From contig NZ_CP160452.1 in assembly GCF_041295575.1 (NCBI RefSeq), forward strand, positions 2,046,001 to 2,110,000: a stretch of 64,000 bases of DNA, in the 5' to 3' direction. Each line of letters begins with the position of its first letter. The stretch's first letter is position 1. Shown piece by piece: positions 8,610 through 19,797 of the stretch. The position numbers were made by a program, and so were the translations under genes. Origin of the DNA: Sporosarcina pasteurii. Lineage in GTDB: Bacteria > Bacillota > Bacilli > Bacillales_A > Planococcaceae. The notes under the pieces were generated by a model that saw only the letters and a list, made by a program, of their open reading frames with translations, was not told the DNA's origin and did not search any database.

Positions 8610-10873
8610 ACCCGTTTAATTTCTTCCATGATGAAGGCTTCGATTACGTCGCCTTCTTTAATATCGTTATAGTTTTTAATTGTAATTCCGCACTCATAGC
8701 CTCTAGTCACTTCTCTTGCATCATCTTTAAATCGTTTCAATGCATCGAGTTCACCTTCATAGATGACAATACTGTCACGGATGACACGAACGCCAGAATC
8801 ACGTGAGATTTTACCATCAGTCACATAGCTTCCCGCAATCGTTCCAATTTTAGATACGTGGAAAGTTTCACGAACTTCAGCTTGACCGATAACTTTCTCT
8901 TCGAATTCAGGGTCAAGTAGCCCTTTCATCGCAGATTCGATTTCCTCGATCACTTGATAAATGACGCGATGAGATCTAATTTCTACACCTTCTGCTTCGG
9001 CAGCACGTCTCGCGTTTACGTCGGGACGAACGTTAAATCCAATTACAATCGCATTAGATGCTGCTGCTAGGGAGATATCGGATTCATTAATCGCTCCAGC
9101 GCCAGTATGGATAATTTTAACATTAACGCCTTCAACATCGATTTTCATCAATGAGGCAGCCATTGCTTCAACTGTACCTTGAACGTCAGCCTTAACGATG
9201 AGGTTAAGCTCTTTCATCTCGCCTTGTTTCATTTGGTCAAATAAATTATCAAGCGTTACTCTTGTTTTAACATCACGTTGTTCTTGAAGTGCATCTCCTG
9301 CTCGGGATTCACCGATTTGACGAGCCGTTTTCTCATCTTCGAAGACGACGAAACGATCGCCAGCTTGTGGAACATCATTGAGTCCCGTAATTTCTACAGG
9401 CATTGAAGGCCCAGCTTTTTGAACGCGACGTCCTAAGTCGTTAATCATAGCACGTACACGGCCGTATGTGTTTCCAACAACAATCGGGTCTCCAACGTTA
9501 AGTGTACCGTTTTGAACAAGCAATGTTGCAACTGAACCACGTCCACGGTCTAGTTCTGCTTCGATAACTGTACCTCTTGCACGGATTGTCGGATCTGCTT
9601 CTAGTTCAGCAACTTCAGCGACAAGTTGAACCATTTCTAGTAATGAATCGATTCCATCGCCAGTTAACGCTGAAACAGGTACGAATATTGTATCTCCGCC
9701 CCAGTCTTCTGCCACGAGACCATGTTCAGTAAGTTCTTGCATGACTCGATCTGGGTTAGCAGTTGGCTTGTCGATTTTGTTGACTGCAACAATAATTGGA
9801 ACTTCAGCCGCTTGAGCGTGACTGATTGCTTCCACTGTTTGTGGCATTACACCATCGTCTGCTGCGACAACAAGAATTGTAATATCAGTGACTGAAGCAC
9901 CGCGCGCACGCATTGTTGTAAATGCTGCGTGACCTGGTGTGTCTAAAAATGTAAGTTTTTTACCGTCATGTTCAATTTGGTATGCACCAATATGTTGTGT
10001 AATACCGCCCGCTTCACCTTGCGTTACTTTCGTATTTCTAATTGAATCTAGAAGTGTTGTTTTTCCATGGTCAACGTGCCCCATAATTGTTATGACTGGC
10101 GGACGTTCTACCATATTTTCTTCTGATGGTTGTTCTTCCTCTAAGCCTTCTGTTTCTTCAAAATAAACTTCTAGGTCTGTTACATCGACACGGATTTCTT
10201 CTTCTACTTCTACGCCATAGTCTGAGCAAAGCAATTCAATCGTATCTTTATCAAGTTCTTGATTAATTGTTGCCATAACGCCAAGCATTAATAACTTCTT
10301 AAGAATTTCAGATGGTTCACGACCCAATTTTTGAGCTAGTTCGCCAACGGATAAAGACTCATAAAACGTGATTTTTTCCGGTAATGGTTTTTGGACTTTT
10401 GGTTCTGGATTAGCTGGACGGTATCTTCGTCTTCCTTGGTTAATCCCACGTGCAGGTGGACGTCCACCACGTCTACCTGGACCAGATTGTCCACGATTTT
10501 GTCCTGGGCGCGCTGAATTATTCCCGCCACCTGATTGAGCAGCTGGGCGATTTTGATTACCTTTTGGTTTAGCACCTTGACCTTGCGCCGCTGGACGTTT
10601 ATTTTGACTTGCTTGTGCAGGACGTGATTGGCCTTCAGCTTTCTTTCGTCCATCATTATTTTGATTGGAACGTGGTTGATTGGATGCTTGTTTCTCAGCA
10701 CCCTTTTCTGCTCTTTTTACACCAAATGTTTTATCAAGTTTCGTCATTGCATTTTGATCAATTGTAGACATATGATTTGTTACATTTACATCTAGTTTTT
10801 CGAGTGCATCAATTACTTCTTTACTCGTTTTCTTCACTCGTCTCGCATATTCATGTACACGCACTTTAGTCAT
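8606..10873 (-). CDS. infB: Translation initiation factor IF-2
   Basis: 755 residues. GTPase that brings initiator fMet-tRNA to the 30S subunit and promotes subunit joining. Order: N-terminal IF2N module ([18 protein letters not shown]), a basic low-complexity Q/N/G/R/P-rich linker about residues 55-165, a second IF2N module ([20 protein letters not shown]), then the G domain with [11 protein letters not shown] (about 265), DTPGHAAF and NKID, and domains II, III and C2. Start ATG at 10873 (MTKVRVHEY) with GGGGGTG five bases upstream; the open frame extends 20 codons further but without a matching site. It begins 4 bases after the ylxQ stop. Confidence 0.97.
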   Translation of the reverse strand: MTKVRVHEYARRVKKTSKEVIDALEKLDVNVTNHMSTIDQNAMTKLDKTFGVKRAEKGAEKQASNQPRSNQNNDGRKKAEGQSRPAQASQNKRPAAQGQGAKPKGNQNRPAAQSGGGNNSARPGQNRGQSGPGRRGGRPPARGINQGRRRYRPANPEPKVQKPLPEKITFYESLSVGELAQKLGREPSEILKKLLMLGVMATINQELDKDTIELLCSDYGVEVEEEIRVDVTDLEVYFEETEGLEEEQPSEENMVERPPVITIMGHVDHGKTTLLDSIRNTKVTQGEAGGITQHIGAYQIEHDGKKLTFLDTPGHAAFTTMRARGASVTDITILVVAADDGVMPQTVEAISHAQAAEVPIIVAVNKIDKPTANPDRVMQELTEHGLVAEDWGGDTIFVPVSALTGDGIDSLLEMVQLVAEVAELEADPTIRARGTVIEAELDRGRGSVATLLVQNGTLNVGDPIVVGNTYGRVRAMINDLGRRVQKAGPSMPVEITGLNDVPQAGDRFVVFEDEKTARQIGESRAGDALQEQRDVKTRVTLDNLFDQMKQGEMKELNLIVKADVQGTVEAMAASLMKIDVEGVNVKIIHTGAGAINESDISLAAASNAIVIGFNVRPDVNARRAAEAEGVEIRSHRVIYQVIEEIESAMKGLLDPEFEEKVIGQAEVRETFHVSKIGTIAGSYVTDGKISRDSGVRVIRDSIVIYEGELDALKRFKDDAREVTRGYECGITIKNYNDIKEGDVIEAFIMEEIKRV

Positions 10874-10877
10874 GCGA

Positions 10878-11198
10878 TCACCCCCGGTTATATTCATTGA
10901 GATAATCGGAGAATTTGCCCGCAAAACCGGCATCCATTATCGCAAGAACTACTCGCGATTCTTTTCCGATAGCATGCCCAAGTTCTTCCCGACTTCCAAA
11001 AACATGCTTCTCAACGTTAAAAAAATTGCATTTATCCGTAATTTTCTTCATCGTATTAGCCGATGCATCATTCGATATGATGACAAGCTGGACTTTACCA
11101 GCTTGAATCTCACGGACAGTTAACTCTTCACCTGTTACTATCTTTCCCGCTCTAGTCGCGATTCCTAGTAACTGTAATATTTTTTGTGATGTATTCAT
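10878..11198 (-). CDS. ylxQ: L7Ae-family ribosomal protein (YlxQ)
   Basis: 106 residues, L7Ae/L30e-like RNA-binding fold with [30 protein letters not shown] and the [13 protein letters not shown] loop. Members bind kink-turn RNA. Overlaps the ylxR stop by 4 bases (ATGA). Part of the rimP-nusA-ylxR-ylxQ-infB operon. Confidence 0.92.
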   Translation of the reverse strand: MNTSQKILQLLGIATRAGKIVTGEELTVREIQAGKVQLVIISNDASANTMKKITDKCNFFNVEKHVFGSREELGHAIGKESRVVLAIMDAGFAGKFSDYLNEYNRG

Positions 11199-11473
11199 TT
11201 TATAGACTCCCGACGAACTGCATGAAGTAAATCTTCATAGACTTGTTCTGGAACTTCTGCTTTTAGTTGACTTTGAATTGATCGATTGCGGCGCGCTAAC
11301 TCGATCGCTTCTTCGGATTTTGACACATAGGTCCCACGGCCAGATTTCTTTCCCGTTAGATCAACTGAAACTTCCCCTTCTTTTGGGCGGACAATCCGAA
11401 TCATATCCTTTTTCGGTAACATTTCGCCAGTAGCCGCACATTTACGTAAAGGTACTTTTTTCATTTTCGCCAT
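11195..11473 (-). CDS. rnpM: YlxR family RNA-binding protein, RNase P modulator
   Basis: 92 residues. Motifs RKCAATGEMLPKKDMIRIVR and KSGRGTYV are those of the YlxR family, whose B. subtilis member binds RNase P RNA and modulates its activity. Very basic protein. Located between nusA and ylxQ as in other Firmicutes. Confidence 0.92.
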   Translation of the reverse strand: MAKMKKVPLRKCAATGEMLPKKDMIRIVRPKEGEVSVDLTGKKSGRGTYVSKSEEAIELARRNRSIQSQLKAEVPEQVYEDLLHAVRRESIK

Positions 11474-11492
11474 ATGTGTACATCCTTTCTAG

Positions 11493-12665
11493 TTAATCTT
11501 CTTTATATAAATCAATTGGTTCTTCCGGTAACTCTTCGTCGTTTCCATAGATTTCCCCATCATGGTAATAAGGTGAAGTGGCGACTTCTTCCGGGTCATC
11601 CTCTGGTAATTCCCGCGGATAAATGCCTAATTCACGTGCGTCTTCTTCACTTTTAATGTCAATTTTCCAACCAGTAAGTTTTGCAGCCAACCTTGCATTT
11701 TGACCGCGCTTACCGATTGCTAGTGAAAGTTGATAGTCTGGAACGATAACTGTTGTCGAACGTTCTTCCTCATTCACTTGTACGTCTAATACTTGTGAAG
11801 GACTTAACGCATTTGCTACAAAGACAACAGGATCTTCTGACCACTCAACGATATCAATCTTCTCTCCATTTAATTCCGTTGAAATAGATTGAACACGAGC
11901 ACCTCTTGCACCAACACAGGAACCGATTGGATCAACGTCTTCATGAGATGTATAAACAGAAATCTTTGAGCGATCTCCCGCTTCACGTGCGATTGTTTTA
12001 ATTTCAACAATTCCTTCGTAAATTTCTGGTACTTCAAGTTCGAATAAACGACGTAATAATCCCGGATGTGTTCTAGAAACAAATACTTGTGGTCCACGTG
12101 AAGTACGTTCGACTTTTGTAATAAAAACTTTGATTCGATCATGCGGCTTATATGTTTCTGCTTGAATTTGTTCACCTAAAGGTAAAACAGCCTCTACTTT
12201 TCCAAGCCCTACATATAAATTCCTTGCATCAGTTCGCTCAATAATTCCATTTACAATATCTTCTTCGCGATCAACGTACTCATCATAAATCATGCCGCGC
12301 TCAGCTTCACGTACACGTTGCGTCACGACTTGTTTTGCCGTTTGTGCTGCAATGCGTCCAAAATCTTTTGGCGTCACTTCTTCTTCTACAATATCGCCTA
12401 TCTCGTATGCAGGATTAATGTGGTGTGCATCCTCCAATGAAATTTGTAAACGTTCGTCTTCAACCTCTTCAACAACGTCTTTACGGGCAAGCACTTTCAT
12501 CGAACCAATATCAGAGTTCATATCAACTCTTACATTTTGCGCTTGGTTAAAGTTTCGTTTGTAGGCAGTCACAAGGGCTGCTTCAATGGCTTCTAATAAT
12601 ACGTCTCTTGAAATACCTTTCTGCTTTTCAAGGGCTGTTAACGCATCGAGTAGATCACTACTCAT
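11493..12665 (-). CDS. nusA: Transcription termination/antitermination factor NusA
   Basis: 390 residues. Binds RNA polymerase and RNA, affecting pausing, termination and antitermination. N-terminal polymerase-binding domain, S1 domain (about 135-200), KH1 (DPIGSCVGARGARVQSI) and KH2 (SLAIGKRGQNARLAAKLTGW), then an acidic tail of about 40 residues rich in E/D that is longer than in B. subtilis (371 residues). Start ATG at 12665 (MSSDLLDALTALEKQ) with AGGAG eight bases upstream; the codons just ahead of it lie inside that site. Confidence 0.96.
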   Translation of the reverse strand: MSSDLLDALTALEKQKGISRDVLLEAIEAALVTAYKRNFNQAQNVRVDMNSDIGSMKVLARKDVVEEVEDERLQISLEDAHHINPAYEIGDIVEEEVTPKDFGRIAAQTAKQVVTQRVREAERGMIYDEYVDREEDIVNGIIERTDARNLYVGLGKVEAVLPLGEQIQAETYKPHDRIKVFITKVERTSRGPQVFVSRTHPGLLRRLFELEVPEIYEGIVEIKTIAREAGDRSKISVYTSHEDVDPIGSCVGARGARVQSISTELNGEKIDIVEWSEDPVVFVANALSPSQVLDVQVNEEERSTTVIVPDYQLSLAIGKRGQNARLAAKLTGWKIDIKSEEDARELGIYPRELPEDDPEEVATSPYYHDGEIYGNDEELPEEPIDLYKED

Positions 12666-12686
12666 GTTCATCACTCCTATAATCCA

Positions 12687-13163
12687 TTATGCGGAAAAGT
12701 CAATTGCCAATCGTGCAACTGCAATTTTTTTCTTGTCAATTAATACGGTAACTTTTCTAGTCTTAATACGAATCTCTACTTCTGCACCTTCAGGACCGTA
12801 TGACAGTAAATATCCTTCAAACTCTTTCATGCCATCGATTGGGGCATAAGTTTTGATATACACATACTGTCCGATTGCATTTTGAAAGTCCTCTTCTTTT
12901 TTCAACGGCCTTTCAGCACCCGGTGAAGATACTTCCAGGAAATAATTTTGTTCAATCGGGTCTGTGCGATCTAATTCTTCGCTTAATCGTTCGCTAACGA
13001 GTGCACATTGGTCTATATCAATGTCGCCTTCTGGTGTATCTACATAAACACGTAAAAACCAGTCATTTCCTTCTTTCACGAACTCTATATCGACTAATTC
13101 CAAAGTTAAATCGTCCACAATTGGTTGAACCATTTTTTCAACAACACTTGTAATTTGAGTCAT
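12687..13163 (-). CDS. rimP: Ribosome maturation factor RimP
   Basis: 158 residues. Needed for 30S assembly. Two domains: N-terminal ELVDIEFVKEGNDWFLRVYVD with DIDQCALVSERLSEELD, and a C-terminal SH3-like barrel after FLEVSSPGAERPLKKEEDF. First gene of the nusA operon. ATG start with GGGAGGGAT upstream. A putative promoter and dyad lie about 260 bases upstream. Confidence 0.96.
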   Translation of the reverse strand: MTQITSVVEKMVQPIVDDLTLELVDIEFVKEGNDWFLRVYVDTPEGDIDIDQCALVSERLSEELDRTDPIEQNYFLEVSSPGAERPLKKEEDFQNAIGQYVYIKTYAPIDGMKEFEGYLLSYGPEGAEVEIRIKTRKVTVLIDKKKIAVARLAIDFSA

Positions 13164-13401
13164 TTTATCCCTCCCAAGTAATCACTACAACTTTGATACA
13201 TCCAACTTTTGAATTTAATTTGTAGCCTCATAGCTATTCTTCCCGTTAGATATCTTCTAGAAGCATTTAATACGTTTCGTCAGTGTAGCAAAATCTCCAT
13301 ACGTCGCGTAGGTGAATTTCATTCTTCTCTATCCATTAAAGAATGAATGTCTTTTAAAATAAAGTGAACTACATCTTGCCAGCTTCGTTTCGATGTTATT
13401 C

Positions 13402-13437
13402 AATAGGTTTAACCGATTCCATTATGATAAACCTATT
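13402..13437. promoter_or_regulatory. Inverted repeat overlapping the rimP promoter
   Basis: Perfect 10-bp arms AATAGGTTTA (13402-13411) and TAAACCTATT (13428-13437) with a 16-base spacer. The candidate -10 lies between the arms and the right arm lies in the promoter spacer, so it could be an operator; alternatively it folds as a hairpin. Confidence 0.5.
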
Positions 13438-13448
13438 TCCCAATCCAA
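13421..13448 (-). promoter_or_regulatory. Candidate promoter of rimP-nusA-infB operon
   Basis: Minus strand TTGGAT (13443-13448), 16-base spacer, CATAAT (13421-13426). It is the best sigma-A-like pair in the gap. Confidence 0.5.
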
Positions 13449-13509
13449 TTCACACTTATTGCTTAAATATTTTGATGAAATCATCTCTTCAAAAACTGCT
13501 GAACAACAG

Positions 13510-13535
13510 AAAAGAGCGGGATATCCCACTCTTTT
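13510..13535 (-). terminator. Terminator after polC
   Basis: Stem AAAAGAGTGGG / CCCGCTCTTTT (one G-T pair) with an ATAT loop, followed on the minus strand by CTGTTGTTC. The A and T flanks give a short U-tract. It lies 65 bases after the polC stop. Confidence 0.8.
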
Positions 13536-13599
13536 CGCAAGACTATTACAAAAGTTGGTTTAATCATAACATACGTAAAACGTTGTTGCAAACAATGCG

Positions 13600-16500
13600 T
13601 TAGAACAACGACAATTGATTTGCGTCAGGCATTCCTTCTAGACAGCCAAGTTCTTCCATATACTCGATGACTGTTTTTGAAACACGACCTCGCTGCTGTA
13701 AATCTTCCTTGGATAGGAACTCACCGTCTTTTCTCGCTTCGACAATTGATTGCGCAACATTTGTACCGAGCGATGGGATTGCATTAAATGGAGGGATTAA
13801 TGTATCTCCATCAATGACAAACGTCGTTGCATCCGACTTATATAAATCAGGTTTTGCAAATGAAAATCCACGTTCACACATCTCTAACGCAATTTCCAAT
13901 ACAGTAAGTAAATTTTTCTCCTTTGGTGATGCATCGAGGCCTTTTGCATCAATTTCCTGGATCTTAGCACGAATAGATGCTGAACCTTTTGTTACTGTTA
14001 GTAAATCGTGATCAGCAGCTCTAACTGTAAAGTATGCTGAATAATAAAGAATTGGATGATGCACTTTAAAATAAGCTATCCGAAGTGCCATTAATACATA
14101 TGCAGCAGCATGCGCCTTCGGGAACATATATTTAATCTTTTTACATGATTCAATATACCAATTTGGTACATTTTGAGCTCTCATCGCTTCTTCAAATTCA
14201 GGTGTTAGCCCGCGACCTCTACGAACGGACTCCATAATACTAAAGGCAGTTGCAGGTTTTAGCCCTTGGTAAATTAAATAAACCATAATGTCATCACGAC
14301 AACCGATTACGTCAGATAGCTGACAGACTTTATTTTTAATTAACTCTTGGGCATTTCCAAGCCAAACGTCTGTCCCGTGAGAGAGTCCAGAAATTTGAAC
14401 GAGTTCTGAGAATGTAGTTGGTTTCGTCTCTTCAAGCATTTGACGAACGAAACGCGTTCCGAACTCTGGTACACCAAGAGTTCCTGTTTTTGTACCAATC
14501 TGTTCTGGTGTAACGCCAAGCGATTCAGTGCCACTAAATAATTTCATCACGCCTTCATCGTCGGGCGGAATTGTAAGTGGGTCAATCCCCGATAAATCTT
14601 CGAGCATTCTAATCATTGTTGGATCATCATGACCGAGAATATCTAGTTTTAACAAGTTATTTTCTATCGAATGGAAATCAAAGTGCGTCGTTTTCCATGC
14701 TGAATTTAAATCGTTTGCTGGGAATTGAATTGGTGTAAAGTCAAAGATATCCTTTGTATCCGGTACAACAATGATTCCCCCCGGGTGTTGTCCAGTGCTT
14801 CGTTTAACACCTGAACACCCGATTACGAGGCGGTCAATTTCAGCGCCACGGAAATGAACACCATTATCATTCATATACCCTCTGACATAACCATAGGCTG
14901 TACGCTCTGCAACAGTACCAATTGTTCCAGCACGATAGACATAATCTTCTCCGAATAATTCCTTCGTATAGTTATGCGCATTTGCTTGGTATTCTCCACT
15001 GAAGTTAAGATCAATATCAGGTACCTTGTCCCCTTCGAAACCAAGGAATGTTTCAAACGGGATATCTTGTCCATCTTTTGTATACAATACATCACAATCT
15101 GAACATTTTTTATCAGGTAAGTCATAACCCGAACTTACGGAACCGTCATCGAAGAACTCCGCTTTTTTACAAGTCGGACAAACATAATGCGGTGGAAGTG
15201 GGTTAACTTCCGTAATTTCCATCATCGTAGCAACAAGTGAAGAACCAACGGATCCCCTCGATCCAACTAAATAGCCATCATCGAGTGAACGTTTCACTAG
15301 CTTATGGGAAATTAAATAAATGACTGCGAAGCCGTGTCCAATAATGGATTTCAGTTCCTTTTCAATCCGTTCAACGACAACTTCTGGTAACTCTTCGCCA
15401 TAAATTTCATGCGCCATGGAATAAGTTAATTGCTTAACTTCTTCATCTGCACCTTCAATTTCAGGCGTATATAAATCATCTTTTATCGGCTTAACATCCC
15501 CGACTCTTTCTAATATCGCGCGTGGATTGTCGATGACGATTTCTTCTGCCACCTGTTCCCCGAGAAATGAAAACTCTTTAAGCATTTCATCAGTCGTACG
15601 AAAATGAACTTCTGGTAAGGAATGTCGGTTTAAAGGATTTGCCCCGCCTTGAGCGCGAACGAGAACTTCCCTAAACGTCGCATCCGTTTCATCGATATAA
15701 TGCACATTTCCCGTTGCACAAACAGGGATATCGACAGCTTTTCCAAGTTTAATTAACTTCCTCATAATATCTTCCATATTCCATTCATCACGGATTAGTT
15801 CCATGTCAATTAAATGTGAATACACAGCTTTCGGATGAATTTCAATATAGTCATAGAACTTCGCAATTTCTTCAACTTCTTCAGGCGATTTCTGCATGAG
15901 CCCTTCAAATACTTCACCGTTCGAACAACCAGATCCAATGAGTAACCCTTGTCGGTGTTTAATGAGTAAAGAACGCGGAATCCGCGGCACCCGATAAAAA
16001 TAATCCATATGCGAATAAGATACGAGTTTAAATAAATTTTTCATCCCGACATCGTCTGTCGCAATAATTGTACAGTGGGACGGTCTAGCACGTTTATAAG
16101 CGTCGCCTTCTCCAATATGTTTATTAAAATCATCTAAATGCGTAATCCCTTTTGCCTCTGCACCTTCTAACAATTTTATAAACAAATATCCAGTCGCTTC
16201 CGCATCGTAAATCGCACGGTGATGTTGCGTCAGTTCAATATTGTATTTTTTCGCTAACGTATTCAGTCTGTGATTCCCGAGTTCAGGATGTAGAAAACGT
16301 GCCAGTTCTAATGTATCAATAACTGGATACGTAATACTTGGAATTCCTGCTTTTTTATAAGCTTCATATAAGAATCCCATATCAAATGATGCGTTATGTG
16401 CAACGAGTACCGCGTCACCTATCCACTCATAATAGTCTCGAACGACTTCATCGACATCCGGAGCATCTTTTACCATATCATCCGTAATCCCTGTCAAATT

Positions 16501-17925
16501 CGTAATGAGGGCAGAGATTGGTTCGTGCGGATTTGCAAATCGTTCAAACGTATCAATGACTTCACCGTTTTTAATCTTCACAGCAGCCAATTCGATAATG
16601 GTATTATAAACAGCTGAGAGTCCAGTCGTTTCTACGTCAAATACAACAAACGTATCATCTTCAAGTTTACGATGTTGTTCACCGTACGCAATTGGAACTC
16701 CATCATCGACTAAATTGGCTTCCATCCCGAACAATACTTTTATCCCATGCTTTTTCCCAGCAGAATAAGCTTCAGGGAAAGACTGCACGTTGCCATGGTC
16801 TGTAATCGCTACAGCAGGATGCCCCCACTTCGCTGCTTGCTCGACTAATGCTGAAGCTGAAACGACTGCATCCATTTGACTCATCGATGTATGTGCATGT
16901 AATTCCACACGCTTACGATCATCAGGCGCTAAGTCTCTTCGAATAACTGGGGGTATTTCCATAATCGACTGTGCCATCATAATTAAATCTCTAACGAACG
17001 TATCATTTTGAATGCCCCCACGCGCTCGAACCCATGAACCTTTTTTCAAGGAGGACATTAATTTACCATCTTCCTCATTACGGGAAAACATTTTGACAAT
17101 AATGGAGTCCGTGTAATCTGTTATTTTGATTGTTAATAATGAACGACCGCTACGTAATTCTCTTACTTCAGTATCAAAGACATAGCCTTCGATTGTAACG
17201 CTACGCTCTTCATCTTGAATGTTTCTGATTTCCATAAGCGGTTCGTCATGTTTAATCGCAGGACCTAATTGGAATGGACCCGATGGAACATCGTCATTTT
17301 CTTTACGGCTCTGCTCTCTCTTTTGCATGTCTTCTAACGCTTTTCGAGCCATCTCTTCCTCTTCTGCCTGACGTTCGATTAGAAAAGCTTTTTGTGCTTC
17401 CTCAGCACTGTTCAAATCATCAGTTAGCTGAAAATCAACGGCAAGCCTTGGAAAGCCAAACGTTTCGAAAACGTCAGCAATTAGTGGGCCATATTTTGTT
17501 TTCATCGTCTGTAATTCCATATCGTTCATACAGATGAATGTGAGTTTACCACCTGTAACGCTCGGTTTTTGACTCGTTAATCGTTCACGAATAGGCGGTG
17601 ACATATCTCGTAATTCTTCTATTACAAAGGGCCAATAACCAGCAATTAACGATTCATCCACTACTGGATTTTTACAAACGATGTTTAATTGAATTGTAGC
17701 AATTGCTGAAAATGCTTCTCGTATTCTCTGGTTAAAGATTGTATATACTTCGATTGGCAGTAATTTCTCTAATTGGATATTAAATTGCCAAACGCGTGAT
17801 TTACGATGAACGCTTACTCTCTCTAATAATGCATTTTTAAAATGAACAACAAATTGATCGTCTGTCATATTTATTTGTTGTAATAAGAGGTGGAGTTTCA
17901 TTTTATCGTTTTGTTTACCATCCAC
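13600..17925 (-). CDS. polC: DNA polymerase III alpha subunit, PolC type
   Basis: 1441 residues, standard PolC length. Main replicative polymerase of low-G+C Firmicutes with built-in proofreading. Order: N-terminal and OB domain, PHP domain ([13 protein letters not shown], about residue 338), DEDD 3'-5' exonuclease inserted in PHP ([11 protein letters not shown] about 428; [20 protein letters not shown]), a four-Cys zinc motif (CPTCKKAEF ... KCSDCD, about 915-945), the catalytic palm ([11 protein letters not shown] about 970) and C-terminal HhH region. GTG start with AGGAGG seven bases upstream. Located after proS as in B. subtilis. Confidence 0.98.
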   Translation of the reverse strand: MDGKQNDKMKLHLLLQQINMTDDQFVVHFKNALLERVSVHRKSRVWQFNIQLEKLLPIEVYTIFNQRIREAFSAIATIQLNIVCKNPVVDESLIAGYWPFVIEELRDMSPPIRERLTSQKPSVTGGKLTFICMNDMELQTMKTKYGPLIADVFETFGFPRLAVDFQLTDDLNSAEEAQKAFLIERQAEEEEMARKALEDMQKREQSRKENDDVPSGPFQLGPAIKHDEPLMEIRNIQDEERSVTIEGYVFDTEVRELRSGRSLLTIKITDYTDSIIVKMFSRNEEDGKLMSSLKKGSWVRARGGIQNDTFVRDLIMMAQSIMEIPPVIRRDLAPDDRKRVELHAHTSMSQMDAVVSASALVEQAAKWGHPAVAITDHGNVQSFPEAYSAGKKHGIKVLFGMEANLVDDGVPIAYGEQHRKLEDDTFVVFDVETTGLSAVYNTIIELAAVKIKNGEVIDTFERFANPHEPISALITNLTGITDDMVKDAPDVDEVVRDYYEWIGDAVLVAHNASFDMGFLYEAYKKAGIPSITYPVIDTLELARFLHPELGNHRLNTLAKKYNIELTQHHRAIYDAEATGYLFIKLLEGAEAKGITHLDDFNKHIGEGDAYKRARPSHCTIIATDDVGMKNLFKLVSYSHMDYFYRVPRIPRSLLIKHRQGLLIGSGCSNGEVFEGLMQKSPEEVEEIAKFYDYIEIHPKAVYSHLIDMELIRDEWNMEDIMRKLIKLGKAVDIPVCATGNVHYIDETDATFREVLVRAQGGANPLNRHSLPEVHFRTTDEMLKEFSFLGEQVAEEIVIDNPRAILERVGDVKPIKDDLYTPEIEGADEEVKQLTYSMAHEIYGEELPEVVVERIEKELKSIIGHGFAVIYLISHKLVKRSLDDGYLVGSRGSVGSSLVATMMEITEVNPLPPHYVCPTCKKAEFFDDGSVSSGYDLPDKKCSDCDVLYTKDGQDIPFETFLGFEGDKVPDIDLNFSGEYQANAHNYTKELFGEDYVYRAGTIGTVAERTAYGYVRGYMNDNGVHFRGAEIDRLVIGCSGVKRSTGQHPGGIIVVPDTKDIFDFTPIQFPANDLNSAWKTTHFDFHSIENNLLKLDILGHDDPTMIRMLEDLSGIDPLTIPPDDEGVMKLFSGTESLGVTPEQIGTKTGTLGVPEFGTRFVRQMLEETKPTTFSELVQISGLSHGTDVWLGNAQELIKNKVCQLSDVIGCRDDIMVYLIYQGLKPATAFSIMESVRRGRGLTPEFEEAMRAQNVPNWYIESCKKIKYMFPKAHAAAYVLMALRIAYFKVHHPILYYSAYFTVRAADHDLLTVTKGSASIRAKIQEIDAKGLDASPKEKNLLTVLEIALEMCERGFSFAKPDLYKSDATTFVIDGDTLIPPFNAIPSLGTNVAQSIVEARKDGEFLSKEDLQQRGRVSKTVIEYMEELGCLEGMPDANQLSLF

Positions 17926-17949
17926 ATTGAGCCCTCCTTATTCCTAGAT

Positions 17950-17985
17950 GAAAAGAAGGAAGTGCCATTCCGCGGCCTTCCCTCC
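17950..17985 (-). terminator. Possible weak terminator between proS and polC
   Basis: Minus strand GGAAGGCC, 7-base loop, GGC-A-CTTCC (one bulge), followed by TTCTTTTC. It lies 5 bases after proS stop. The U-tract is broken, so termination may be partial and let polC be read from upstream. Confidence 0.5.
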
Positions 17986-17989
17986 GTTA

Positions 17990-19696
17990 TTAATCCATAG
18001 TGAAAAATGCTTGAAGCTTTTCGGTCACTTCTTCAACTTGCCACTCAGTCATTTCACCAGTCTCCCGAAATTTCACTTCCAATATTCCGTCTTTCGCTTT
18101 CTTGCCAATTGTAATTCGAATTGGCAATCCAATTAAATCAGCATCTGCAAACTTTACACCCGCACGTTCGGTACGGTCATCGTACAGTACCTCGAATCGA
18201 TACGTTTGAAGAAGTTTATATAAATTATCGGCGAGTTCTTTTTGACTAGCATCATTTAAATTAATCGGCACGAGATGAATATCAAAAGGGGATAAGTTTT
18301 TAGGCCATTTTAAACCAAACTCATCATTATATTGTTCAGCAATTACTGCCATAATTCGGGACACATTCATGCCATAACGCCCCATAATCATAGGTTTGTC
18401 AGTCCCTGCTTCATCAATGAAAGTTGCATTCATTGGCCCACTATAAGCTATCCCTAGGGCATCGAGCCGCCCCACCTCAAATCCTTTTGTAAACTTTATC
18501 GTACCAATACCGTCGGGCGCTATATCTCCTTCTTCAGCATAGCGCAAATCCGCATATTCATTCACCGCAAAATCTTTTTCAGGATTGACATTGAGTAAAT
18601 GAAAATCATCTTCATTAGCTCCAGCTACGCCGTTTACAATTGAAGCAACAGCAAAATCTGCAATGATTTTCACACCTACCGGCAATTGCACGGGACCAAT
18701 TGATCCAGATTCACAAGAAAGTAATGCTTTTACCGTATTCTCTTCAGCTAATGTAACCGAATGAGCAGCAATGGCATTTTTTAGTTTTATTTCGTTAATT
18801 TTATGATCGCCTCGACTAATAACCGCGACGATTTCATCATCTACTTTATAAATAAGTGTTTTGATACATTTTTCTATCGGAACTTCTAAAAAATCAGCAA
18901 CTTCCTGAATGGTTCTCTTTTTGGGTGTTTCGACTTTCTCTATTTCTTGAAGTATCTCATCTGATTTTTCATAGTGATTGCTGACAGCTGCCTGTTCAAC
19001 ACTTTCAGCAAATGAGCCTGTACTGCTATAAGCAATTTTCTCGTCACCATCATTGGCTTTTGCGACGAATTGATACGCCACAAGGCTATCTTGCGGACTA
19101 GATGCTAAATCTACTGCATAACAGGCCAAATTTAATTTCGTGAAAATTGTTGAGTACGCTTCTTTCATCTGTTCATAAGTTTCATGGAAACTTTCATCAG
19201 AAACATGGAAAGAATAGGCTTCTTGTTTGACAAATTCACGATTTACCAATAATCCAAAACGAGGACGGGGCTCGTCCTGGAATTTTGTTATCATCTGATA
19301 CAATGTTAATGGTAACTGTTTATAGGATTTAACTTCATCTCTAATTAAAGAAGTCACCTGTTCTGTATGTAACGCACCAAGTATGTAGGTACGATTTCGT
19401 TCATCCTCTAAATGAAACAAATTACTATCGTCTTCAGCTATCCCAATACGTTCTTGTAATAGTTCAGATGTTTGTAAAGTCGGTGTTGCCATTTCTACAG
19501 CACCGATTGCTTCCATTTCTTCACGAATGATCGCTTCGATTTTCCTTAATACTTTCAATCCAAAAGGTAAATATGAATATACTCCACTTGTATGTCGACG
19601 TAGAAACCCTGCACGCAATAAAAGTTGATGGGATGTTGTTTCCACATCAGTTGGATTCTCGCGTAATGTCGGTATAAACGCTTGTGACTGTTTCAT
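17990..19696 (-). CDS. proS: Prolyl-tRNA synthetase, bacterial type
   Basis: 568 residues. Class II synthetase charging tRNA-Pro. N-terminal catalytic core with LLRAGFLRRHTSGVYSYLPFGL, REEMEAIGAVEMATPTLQ and EPRPRFGLLVNREFVKQEAYSF; the editing (INS) domain spans about residues 230-390 (EVADFLEVPIEKCIKTLIYK, VAVISRGDHKINEIKLKNA); the C-terminal anticodon-binding domain ends the protein. Start ATG at 19696 (MKQSQAF) eight bases after AGGTGG; the GTG four codons upstream lies in that site. Follows rasP with a 217-base gap containing two structured elements. No T-box motif was found. Confidence 0.97.
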   Translation of the reverse strand: MKQSQAFIPTLRENPTDVETTSHQLLLRAGFLRRHTSGVYSYLPFGLKVLRKIEAIIREEMEAIGAVEMATPTLQTSELLQERIGIAEDDSNLFHLEDERNRTYILGALHTEQVTSLIRDEVKSYKQLPLTLYQMITKFQDEPRPRFGLLVNREFVKQEAYSFHVSDESFHETYEQMKEAYSTIFTKLNLACYAVDLASSPQDSLVAYQFVAKANDGDEKIAYSSTGSFAESVEQAAVSNHYEKSDEILQEIEKVETPKKRTIQEVADFLEVPIEKCIKTLIYKVDDEIVAVISRGDHKINEIKLKNAIAAHSVTLAEENTVKALLSCESGSIGPVQLPVGVKIIADFAVASIVNGVAGANEDDFHLLNVNPEKDFAVNEYADLRYAEEGDIAPDGIGTIKFTKGFEVGRLDALGIAYSGPMNATFIDEAGTDKPMIMGRYGMNVSRIMAVIAEQYNDEFGLKWPKNLSPFDIHLVPINLNDASQKELADNLYKLLQTYRFEVLYDDRTERAGVKFADADLIGLPIRITIGKKAKDGILEVKFRETGEMTEWQVEEVTEKLQAFFTMD

Positions 19697-19738
19697 ATTT
19701 TTAACCACCTAGTATTTGCATTTTAGTAAAGGTAAAGG

Positions 19739-19772
19739 GCGCCTAAAAGTCTATAAATAGATGGCGCCTTAT
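19739..19772 (-). terminator. GGCGCC hairpin upstream of proS
   Basis: Minus strand AGGCGCC ... AGGCGCC with an inner TCTA/TAGA stem, followed by CTTTACCTTTACT. GGCGCC is self-complementary so the two copies can pair. It may be a weak terminator of the rasP transcript or a leader structure of proS. Confidence 0.45.
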
Positions 19773-19797
19773 CATAATAAATTTAAAATGACTAACT

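Larger units (their letters stand above)
13164..13509. other. Upstream region of rimP operon
   Basis: A gap of 436 bases separates rimP from polC. It holds the polC terminator at the right, then a candidate promoter overlapped by a 10-bp inverted repeat, then about 250 A+T-rich bases of leader in which only a short palindrome (CTTCTAGAAG, 13254-13263) stands out. No gene is supported on either strand. Confidence 0.6.

Noticed and set aside
10336..10701. 121-codon minus-strand frame inside infB
   Set aside because: Alternative frame of the low-complexity IF-2 linker; repeats of polar codons keep it open.
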